From Thunnus maccoyii (lineage: Eukaryota; Chordata; Actinopteri; Scombriformes; Scombridae): a DNA stretch of 64,000 nt. The stretch is taken from the NCBI RefSeq assembly GCF_910596095.1, contig NC_056538.1:13054001-13118000 (forward strand), in the 5' to 3' direction. Positions 54,430-64,000 of this stretch are shown piece by piece. The translations under genes and the position numbers were made by a program. A model generated the notes under the pieces. It was not told where the DNA came from and did not search any database. It was given only the letters and a program-made list of their open reading frames with translations. Positions within the stretch are counted from its first letter, which is position 1. The number at the start of each line of letters is the position of its first letter.

Positions 54430-56690
54430 GGCCAGTTTATTTAATGGCTCCTACTACAATAGTTTCCAAATGTATCAACCTTAAATATTCTAAGAGCCAC
54501 TTAGGCACATATTGGTATTTGGTAAATTGTTTATGTTGTAATCACATCCTATATATTTTCTTACACTATTCAAGGTTGGCTTATGTACAGTATTTTGAAG
54601 AGTGTATATATATAGTAGGTACAGTTATATATACTGTACTTGCTACTATTCTGCTCTTAAGTGCTGGAATGCAGGAACATACATTTTGTTATTTGCGACA
54701 GTTAATAGTGCCTAAGGCAGTAATCGCTCAAAGTGTGGTGCCACTATGTAGATGAGTCTGCAAACAAGTTATGATCGAAACAAGCTTTTGACCTTGTATA
54801 ACATGTGTGAGATAGCAGGTAATAATGTGTATGTTACAGTTTTTTGATATTCAAATAAATCCTCATTCAGCATACTTTTGAGTACATTGGGTTTTCACAA
54901 GAAAATTAGATTTAATTCAGTGGAACATGAGTCAAAAGTAAGATACTTTGCAGATGAAGTGGCCTAGAAACTTGGAACATGGCAAAATGGCCACTATAAA
55001 TATATAAAAGATATAATATTTAAAATCAACTCTGTAATTGACTGTATTGTGCCTACAATGAGTCAAATCAGTTGGGTGGAGAGTGGCTTCAACAGTAAAA
55101 TTGGCAGAAATGGTTGGTTGACCATATTAGAGAAGAGATGCTTGAATTTATGTGAATATCAGTCTTACAGCAGTGAGTGTATATCCAAGATTTGTCCCTT
55201 AATTCTATACAGTAATTACCCTTTTTACAGTCTGTTTGAAATCAGAGGTCATGTCCTTTTCAGACTGACATAGAGACATGTTTCACATTTTCATTCAATC
55301 TAAATGGGTCATGTAAGCTGGCCTCTCAACCCTCCTCCCAACTTGGGTGGAATATGGGTTGGATGTTGGGTGAGATGGTGTTTATATCATGGATAAGATT
55401 CTAGTCATTAGTCTATCCATTAATGATGGTTAAACATTTAAAGATTCACCATTTCTGTATGAAAGGGTGACATTTGTGCCTCTATTGTTTGAGTCCTCTT
55501 ACCCTCTCCAAAAGTGCAGACCACATGGAGTTGAGTACGCTCATTGGCTGACATGCACATTTCAGTGATTCCTGTTGGACAGATGTTCTTGTGATATAGA
55601 GCAAGAGTTTTTTTGAAATGTGATAATTTTTCATTCAATAATGTACAGTACATACTGTGTATATATGATAAAACTAGATTTTTATGATATGTTGAAAGAA
55701 GCAGCTGTCCCTGACATGTAAAGTGCAATCAAAATTACCTTCTGTCTCTATCAATCCTGCAGTGTTGACAACCTTGTCCTGAGACTGAACCATGATGTCA
55801 ATATCCCCACTGTATCTCCACCTCTCTTTGCCCTTTGACATCTAGTTAGGCTTGACCTCGACATAACCCCATGACATGGCCCAGAAACAATCACTGACAG
55901 CGTACAACTGCTTCATTACTAATGGATGTAACCCAAAATGAAAAAAAAAAAACTAATTTAGAGAGTCTAATTCTTTTTATGAGCAGTATTGTTTTATGGG
56001 GTCAGCTAATCTGGCACATTTAGAGATGAGCAATTATCTAATGCCTAGTTTGTGTCTAACTGGGAGAAGAGAGGGAATAAAGAGAGGGTCACAGAAGGCC
56101 AAGTTATTTCTTGTGAGGTCACTGGGTCACTTGTTGACATTAAATGTGGATCAAAGAATATCTGACATGTGAGGTGTGTTCAATTTACAGTAAATGCCCC
56201 AGACCACTTCTGAAAATATATCAATATCCTACAGCTCATGTTTCTGTATGTCGTTATTTGAATCCTGATTTCTTTGTTGTGTCAGTCTTTCTGTCTGTGA
56301 ATGTGACATATTCAGACAGATTAATTTTACAATCTATAAGACACATATTCAACACTATCAACCACATAGAATAAATGCGCCCTTTCTCAGACATACTCCC
56401 CATGGCCCAGTGAGGAAGAGAACTGCATGTGTTGTGTCAGGCTTTGCATGTGTGGCGACCAGGAGACAGACAGGCCAATTACCCTGCAGTGGCACTTTAA
56501 GCCTGATCCCCCAGCAGATGGGTCACAGGGTGGTGGGCAAACCCAGCCTTGGTGCACACCATTGGGAACACGGAGGTGCTCTTTGCACCCTTGTTCTGTC
56601 ACTGAAGCCCAGTCTGGAACAACAAGGTCAGACACTCTGTCCTCTTAATCTGCTTCAGAGTTGGCCATGGGTGTGTCAACACACCTTAAC
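54430..56690. other. Unique DNA, no recognised gene
   Basis: AT-rich with featureless small frames (54417-54755, 55049-55273, 55438-55728, 56144-56374). The interval 56387-56660 is more GC-rich but shows no exon I can support. Confidence 0.5.
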
Positions 56691-56693
56691 ACA

Positions 56694-56695
<2 letters not shown>

Positions 56696-56764
<69 letters not shown>

Positions 56765-56774
56765 CACACACACA
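56696..56774 (+). repeat. (CA)n microsatellite, interrupted
   Basis: About 38 CA units with two 'caaa' interruptions. Confidence 0.96.
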
Positions 56775-57099
56775 AATACCTAATATGGATTTATATCAGT
56801 GTTTAATATAATAATAAACAATTCTGGGTTAAGATTCGCAAACATATAGGCAGGTCTTGTGCATGAATGTGCACATAAACAGATATACACACAATGTATG
56901 CATGTTGACATGTGATGAACCACACACAGATGCATGGATGTTAACTGATGTACGTACATGCACATATGCTAAAAAAGATACAGGAAAACACACAAACAGC
57001 CGTGAAAAACAACAACAAAAAATAAACACAGAAACAAATCCATATTATTGTAGCGGGTCTGTAGTATATGCCTGGTTTGTCTATTGGTCTCTCTCTGTC

Positions 57100-57171
57100 A
57101 CTCACACACATACACACAAACATACACACACACACACACACACACAAACACAAACACACACACACACACAC
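57100..57171 (+). repeat. (CA)n microsatellite, interrupted
   Basis: CA units with 'cata' and 'caaa' interruptions. The Thr/His frame 56857-57183 depends on it. Confidence 0.95.
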
Positions 57172-57179
57172 AGGTCTTT

Positions 57180-59040
57180 GTGAGACGCATACTAAATCAG
57201 TCTTTTAACTTTAAAATTGCCGTATGCCCTTCAGCTATATTCTAACCAACCCCCTTTCCTCCACTCCTCTTCTCCCTTATTCACCTCTCTCCTCCCTTCC
57301 ACTCATTTTCTTTGTCACTCCTCCTTCCTTCATCCTCATGTGCATTTTCTCCTCCTCTGTCGGTTTCTGTGTCTCCTCCGTCACTTTCTCTCATCTCTTT
57401 TTTCTCTGGAAACATGAGAAAGAAAGAAGAGTGACAGATGGGAGAACAGAAATAATGGAAGGAGGGAAGGATACGGTCTTTGGGATTTGTGCATATGCCA
57501 GCCTGCTTATCTTTTGGTTTGTGCTGTACTGTGCGAGTGTTTCTAGTTCTCAATCTGTCTGTGGGTGTGTTTGCTTTTCTTTGTAACTGTCTGCCTTTAG
57601 TGTTCGACGTCACTTTGGGCAGACCAGCAGGCCTAAAGCAGCGGCCTGCTGAGGCCTGGAGGCACTTCGAGCCAAACATAGAAACATGCAGAACAACAAA
57701 GCAATCACACGCCATTTGTCCCTCACTTTCCAACAAGGTTAGAGCTATTATTAAAAAAAAAAGAATAAAGACAAAGATCGCTTGCAGCCCTGAGCCAACA
57801 CAAAAGGGAATGGTTTTACATTTTGTCCTTTTTTTGATTGAAAAGTGTATTACCTTGCCCAGCACTTTCTTCCAGGCAGACCCAGTGTACCAGAATGTAA
57901 TTGACTATGTGACCCTTCACTCTCCCTGGCATACAGGCGCAGTAAAGGCCAAATCCTGTTTTCCACATCTGCGTGGCTACGAGGGTCTGTGTTTGTCCGT
58001 GTGACATAAATTTTGTCATCCGGCCATGTCTGTGAGGGTCCATGCAGACCCCTATACGGACATTCACGTGCAGCCCAAAATTTGTTACTCCATGGACTGT
58101 ACACATTGCAAGCGCACCAATTATGCTAGAAAAACAAACAGGGATGCCTGTCTCATCTACTGTATGTATATACTGTATTCCTATTCTCATTAAGCTATCA
58201 ATTTTCTTTTTTCAACTTCTCAGCTGCATTTAGACTGCCCTGTGTAAAACAATACAGGGGGCTGTGCTGGTGGGGGCGTGTTGTTTAAAGTGCTAGTGAA
58301 ACAATGAAATGATCCAGCAGGTCCGGTTGGAGTAACAGATTATTGCTTTAAAAACACTGCACAATGATTTGTAATAATTATAGGCTGGATTTTATCAACA
58401 TTGCAAAACATGTGGAACGAGTCTGTGTCTGCAGACCCCCAATTGTAGTATGTATGGAACTGGGTGAGTGTCCCGCCGTCAGCGGATGCAGTACACGGAA
58501 AGCATGAATTGGCCCTAACTATCTCACCATGCTACAGTTAAAACTGCATTATTTTCTGGTCTTTTCCTTTTTAGGTAAAAATGGAATTGCTGATAGAATT
58601 TGTGGCTGTGGCATACTATAGATGCATTGTGTGTCCCCCCTTTGTCCGTTCCATTAAAGCCCCTGCTAGAAGAAGCTCCCCCTGTCCGTGTGTTTGCCAC
58701 CTCGTCACCTCTAATCAGTCTTAAGTTTAGATCAAATCATTCAATTCAACAGCAATGTAGCAACACTAAAGATTACACAGATATGATAAATGTGTCAGTT
58801 TTCTTCTCCCATTTGACCAATCCTCGCTATAAACATAAATTGTAAAATGTCAAACAATGCATGGAAATCAATCAATCAATCACAAGTGAAAATATCACAT
58901 ATACATTTATATAGTCTATTTATATTCTTCCCGATCCCCCTACACCTTTAACTTTTTGTGTGCCATGTTTTGCCATAGGTTAAGATTATTCAGTCTATGT
59001 TAATCACTGGTTATCATTACTATTCATCTATCCTATGCAG
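57180..59040. other. Unique DNA, no supported gene
   Basis: Two overlapping opposite-strand frames (57480-58004 plus, 57281-57865 minus) are among the longer ones here. Neither shows a domain, signal peptide or splice context, and both span CT-rich low-complexity sequence at 57240-57420. A small (AATC)n lies near 58867-58882. Confidence 0.5.
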
Positions 59041-59042
59041 AG

Positions 59043-59336
59043 CACATACTGAGCCATAGGCTGGGTAGGAGCAGGACAGGTCACCAGTCAACCACATGAA
59101 TAACACATATACAGACAACCTTTCACACGTGAAGGCAATTTAGAGTCTCCAAGCCACCTAATATGCATGTTTTGGACTGTGGGTGAAAATTGTAAAACCC
59201 AGAGAAAACCCACACAGACACAGGAACACCATGCTAACTCTACATAGACAGGCCCAAGATGGCAGGCAGATTCAAATCCCAGGACCTTTTTTTGCTGTGA
59301 GGCAACAGTGCTAACCAGTGAGCCACATGCTGCTAC
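59043..59336 (-). repeat. tRNA-derived SINE, reverse orientation
   Basis: The reverse complement begins 'gcatgtggctcactggttag' (A box), then 'cactgttgcctcacagc' and 'cctgggatttgaatctgcc' (B box). The body follows with 'tagagttagcatggtgttcc', 'tgtgtctgtgtgggttttct', 'acagtccaaaacatgcatat' and 'ggagactctaaattgcc'. This is a very common fish SINE layout and the copy is almost full length. It is a different family from 54160-54425. Confidence 0.86.
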
Positions 59337-59583
59337 ATTATTATTAATATTATCCATATAAAAACCTGGAGCAAAATGTACCCTCTAATTCAGAATTAGT
59401 ATTGTATGACATACTGTATTCCTCATATGCATAACTCATATGCATGTGGTTCATAGTGTATGTATCACTTCTTCATAAATCAGGCATAATGTGCTGGATA
59501 AAAAAGTGTCAAAGAAAAGTCACTCCATCTCTAAATCAGCACATTCAATCAAATGGCGGTCAAAATTATGGCAGTTTGCATGT

Positions 59584-59608
59584 GCACACACACACACACA
59601 CACACATA

Positions 59609-59681
<73 letters not shown>
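59584..59681 (+). repeat. (CA)48 microsatellite
   Basis: Almost uninterrupted CA with one 'catact' break near 59605. The Thr/His frames at 59444-59744 derive from it. Confidence 0.97.
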
Positions 59682-59682
<1 letters not shown>

Positions 59683-59689
59683 AAAACAC

Positions 59690-62600
59690 TGCAATCAGCA
59701 CTCCAAGCATCCCTGCCTGTCGTCTAAATAAACAGTCTATCTAGGCATATGTGCCGCATTGAGCTGATACTATAATTAGCTGCCTAATCATAATCATTGT
59801 TACATTTCTCTCGTTCACTTCCTGTGCATGGGGAAATCTCAGTCCAATTTACATCATTAAAGTAATTGCCCAACACTTGCTAATGCACCGGTTAATGCCA
59901 ACTTATGCCAATCTAGCCTCCCTGCTAGTTCTCATTTGCCATGATTAGCCACTGATGCTAACTGAGCAAAACGGTGGGAGACACATCAAGAGTTACGCTG
60001 GCAGATACATAAAAAATACTCTATAATACACAAATATGCATGCAACATGTTTTATGCGCCACATTTAAGTTAGTTGATTTTTGCTTTTATTTATCTTGAA
60101 AGCTACAACCTATCCAACATTCTTACTACTAGCTGAACACCCATGAATTAACTGTTTTTTGCATGTCAAGGTTATTTCAATAAATTTACATATGCATGCC
60201 TCTTATACAGTATTTTCTTCATTGCTGTATCATTATGCAAGGATAGGTGTATGGGTTGTATATATATATATATTATATGTTATCACTATTTATTTGTGCT
60301 CAGGTGGTAACATGTCACTTTGACAGTACCAATGGCAAATCAAGTGTCAATAATGGAAGCAAAGCATCAACTCCTTTTGCTAGTTGTTCATCATGTGTTA
60401 AGGTGCAATGCCACACCTCATACTGTGAACTCAGATATCATGGATCTCTTTGTTGGCTGTTTGAGGGTAGCTTTCTTGTGATAAACTGCTAGATTCTTTA
60501 CTTTGTAAGTTGATGCAGTGACCCTGAATGCATAATTAGTCATGATCTCTGTGAGGCTATGCAGTCTAATTTGAGGATAGGTGAAGGCTCAGCCTGGCCT
60601 TCAGGACTCGCATGGTCGGACAATCCAGCCCCTGAACTGAGACACAACATCTGAATGCAGACTCCTGGAAGACAAAACAAACCAAGGAGAGCAGCCAGAG
60701 AGGGACAGATGCAACACAGGTACAGCGATGATGGCCATCACAAATTCTGAATAAACAACTCCATATTGATATAATTTCAAGGTAACCAACTATCAAAGGA
60801 TTGGAATTCTGTGAATGGAAAGTGTGTGCTGCTTATAAAATTTACTGGAGTTTTCTGGTTATTGCTGCTAATTATTGAGCTATACACTCTTTATGGTGCT
60901 GTAAAGCACACAGGTAGACTTATATATGTCACTTAGATTTATTAACAGTATAATTAATTACATGTCTATATTTTAAAAATACTCGTGGTTATCACACCTA
61001 CAGACACACTTTTATTAGGGTAGACATTTAGCACTTGTAGAAGGTATAACCATAAATTTTCTTGAAACATGAATTAATTTTAACATGAGCAGAGGTTGAA
61101 TATGATCTTTGGAGTGCCCTGTCTGTCCTGTTCTGTAGCATATTTGCATCATCACAGCACTTAATGGAAAATTGAGGATTTTTAAATTAGCTGTTATAAA
61201 ATAATATCTTATCATATATCAACATAAAGTATAAAGTAACCAAGTTTTATAATGATGTGTTTTTTCCTTTAATTAAAAACTGTCCCACGCCACACTAGCT
61301 TAAAGACTAGCTACCACTGCCCTTCATTTTTAACTCTCTCTGAGCCCAGTAGATACTAGAAACAACTAAATTTATAACTCCACACCAGACAGACAGTGTT
61401 AGGTTAATAAGAGAGCGTGGAGGTTCTCTGGGGTGGTGTCTTTCTTTGTGTGTCTCTCTGGGTAAAGAAAGTCAGAAAGAGTGGGAGAGATAGAACGACA
61501 GAGAGAGCTGATAATGATATCTTGCGTAGGTCAGGGGAGAGAGTGGGAGGGAGACCCTAACCCTGAATGTCTATTTGGAGGAACAAGTGCTCTGCTTGTG
61601 GTCAATTAACCTTGAGGGCTATTACTGTGTGTGGTCAGTTCAGGCACACACACAAAGAGAAAGAGAGGGGACCCCTGGAACTCGGAAGAGAGTAATTTAC
61701 TGGAGACAGGCCTAACCCCTTCGGCCTCATGCTGTCATTCTGTTTAACAGCAGCTGACAGGGAAACACAAATGTTCACACGTACACACAGGACCATACTT
61801 TCTTTTCACCTCTTTCTTTGTCTTTCCCTTTTGCAAACCCTAAAGGCACATGCAAACACAAATTCTGGCTTTCATGAATTTGATTTGACCTTAAAGGGGA
61901 CCTACTATGTTTTTCCTTATTTTCAGTCATATATATAATGTTACAATGTTGGATGTCCATATTAAATGTGGCCAAAGTGTCAAATAATGAGGTAAATGTA
62001 TGTAGAAGTAATCCCTGTAAGCAAAAAGCACCAGTGTCAGACTGCTTTGAATATTCGGTTTCCAGCATTTTTTTTCTACTTTCAGCCCGATCCAACATTG
62101 GCTTGTGACAGATTTCTTTATATGTACATCTGCTTCACACACAGCACGCAAGTTCACTGCTCCACTACGCTAACATTATTGCATTTTACCATTGTTTGTT
62201 GGGGGCTGTCATGCCATGACTCAAGCCGCTGAACAAAGAGCTCCAAATATCTCCATATGTTGTTTTGTCGACTGGTTTTTAGTGCTGCTAATTTGGTGAA
62301 AATTCCTGTAAATTCTCACAATAAAAGTCTCCTGTTGTTTAATCATTTAAAAGCTTTTAATATGAGGCAGTAAAGCAGGAAATGTTGGATTTTCATCAGT
62401 GGAAACTTAACACGACTCTGATACAGCTGCCCCTCAGCAGGCTTCCAGAAAGCTGGCCACCAGAACAGAGTGGGCTCGTCGGGAGGGAGGCCTTAAAGGA
62501 GCTAAGACTGCCTGTTAGAGACAGAAGCTGAACTGAGGGGCTGCATAAACAGCCAGTATAAGATAAATAAGGAGTTTTTTGAACTGTGAATCATGCAAAG

Positions 62601-64000
62601 CTACTCTAGTGAAGTCCCAGAATAACAATATAGAACTGGAAATGAGCTTAATAGGTCCCTTTTAACTCTTCCTCTCAAGTAGGATACACACCATAAAAAT
62701 ATCCCTATTATTAGATCCTCATGACACATTCATGTCGTGTTGCCATGAATGTGAAAAACAGAAAAATGTCTCATTGTTCTGACCTAGAAGTGTTCATGCA
62801 TTATTCTAAGATGGTTTCCCATATTGCCAGCAATGTAGTCACACCAATCAATAGAAATAATAGTTTGTGAGGTTGGACAAGTTGTTGGTGTTGCTAAATG
62901 AAAACATAGGGGATCAAAATTATTAGAATTTATCCACATATGTCTGTCATCCAGATTTCATGGTAATCCATGCAACCTTCAATCCATCAACTACTGTGAC
63001 TATAGGTTCAGTGATTAAAGTGATTAAATACGGACACTGTTTTGTTTCAGTAGGTTGTCATTTATTGAGTAGTTCAAGGCTATTAATGGAAATCAAAAAG
63101 GGCTATCTTCTGAGTAATGCATAGATTCTCTTTCATTGTATCTTTCTCTCCCTCTGGATTTCACCTTTGTAGCCACTATTTCTCATGTGGTGCTTCTTTG
63201 GGTGTACTTTATTTAGCTACAGAGGTAAAGGTGAGAAATACCAAGTTCTGTGACTCCACTAAAGTGACACAGGGACAGATAACAAGAGACAGAGATAGAG
63301 CCACAAATGTAAAGAGAGCTCTGGAAAGAGACGTACATCCAGTGTCTCCCCTCGCTGACCTCTGGAACAGTCGTTCTCATAAAGGCTGCATATATTTACA
63401 GTATGTGAGCAGGGCCTTTTAAATGCCAGCACTCCAGCCTCTCTGATTTATGAGCTGGGGTTTTAACCCTCATGTGTGTATGTGTAGGTGTGTATTCTTG
63501 TGTGTACAGTATGGGTGTGTGATTCTATGCTTTTGTTCATACCTGTAAGTCTATGCCTTTTTTTGAATGTGTGTCTGTGTGTGTCAACTGCGACCTTGAA
63601 CGGGCAGCATATCATTGTTAAGCACGGGTGGCTTCTGTTCACCTGTGCTGTAATCTACAGTTTTACTCTGTGTGTGGCCAGGCTGAGCAGGAAATTATGT
63701 GTGGGCAATGTGGTTGACAGGGAATAACAAATTGTGTATCAAATTTACTGTATGGTACTCACTGTGCAGAGGAGAGCACACTCATACCATAATAAAACTG
63801 TTGATATCATAAACTAGAATGCGCAATGTTCTATAAGAATCATAATTTATTGCTGTCAAAATACGAACACACCTTCTTCCTCCACAATTGACGTTCCTGC
63901 ATGGCAACTGTCATGAGATATTATGACAAACCTAAGTGTCTAGCATCGATGTGGTCTAGTGTTGCTATAGCTGATCAATATGTGTGTACCGGCAGCAGAT
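59690..64000. other. Unique DNA, no recognised gene
   Basis: No exon, RNA gene or element boundary is supported. There is a short TA array at about 60257-60274, AG-rich tracts at 61440-61530 and GT-rich words near 63473-63580. The frames at 60247-60492, 60566-60796, 61775-62098 and 63117-63422 are featureless. The AT-rich part 59745-60000 is discussed as a possible conserved non-coding element. Confidence 0.5.

Noticed and set aside
57281..58004. Long overlapping frames on both strands (194 and 174 codons)
   Set aside because: Antiparallel overlapping frames with no domain, crossing a CT-rich tract; most likely chance.
59444..59744. Thr/His repeat proteins across CA arrays (also 17592-17831, 56410-56811, 23448-23694)
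   Set aside because: Dinucleotide arrays give open frames in all phases; no evidence of genes.

Overview
This window looks like a gene-poor stretch of a ray-finned (teleost) fish genome. The evidence is the overall AT-rich eukaryotic composition, many long CA/TG, AT and CTT microsatellites, tRNA-derived SINEs of the kind common in fish, and layered LINE, LTR, hAT and CACTA-like mobile elements. I found no intact host protein-coding gene, rRNA or complete tRNA. Every recognisable coding stretch belongs to a mobile element or a multi-copy element-associated family, and almost all are broken. Family names come from memory of conserved motifs, because no database search could be run.

Region by region. 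0-8 kb: a SINE, a dispersed 300-bp repeat, a solo-LTR-like insertion, a LINE endonuclease fragment, a (CTT)22 tract and a possible MULE-like element. 8.09-12.70 kb: a CACTA/EnSpm-like DNA transposon. It has matching CACAG termini, a remnant of a minus-strand zinc-finger plus transposase-tail gene, and a minus-strand multi-exon remnant of the fish SAMD3-like multi-copy family with its own candidate first exon at the right end. It also holds a near-perfect 52-bp palindrome. 13-16.5 kb: a 483-bp hAT MITE with target-site duplication, the inverted partner of the 300-bp repeat, a decayed minus-strand LINE and an LTR end. 17-22 kb: mostly microsatellite-rich unique DNA.

22.6-38 kb: two related hAT elements, each with a perfect 8-bp target duplication. 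One is 1,175 bp and keeps the transposase dimerisation domain; the other is a 666-bp deletion derivative. Between them lies a structure of about 8.8 kb bounded by roughly 500-bp inverted repeats (26.15-34.94 kb). It contains an rve/DDE integrase remnant, a nested 786-bp hAT element and a minus-strand L2 (Maui-like) LINE.

42-49.5 kb: four LINE fragments lie head to tail in the same orientation, each with a different 3' tail. One is split by an 829-bp LTR-like insertion. One is a Rex1/CR1-like LINE with tandem 5' monomers and a decayed 2A-like NPGP motif. 50.8-53.95 kb: a G/purine-rich block with diverged tandem duplications and minisatellites and no recognised function. 54-64 kb: SINEs, long CA arrays and unique DNA without recognisable exons; one AT-rich homeodomain-motif-rich patch near 59.75-60.0 kb might be a conserved non-coding element.

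The elements do not form a pathway. The window reads as a nested insertion history. The most useful relationships are parent and deletion derivative (hAT pair), host and insertion (LTR inside a LINE), and container and cargo (CACTA-like element with two coding blocks; inverted-repeat element with integrase).
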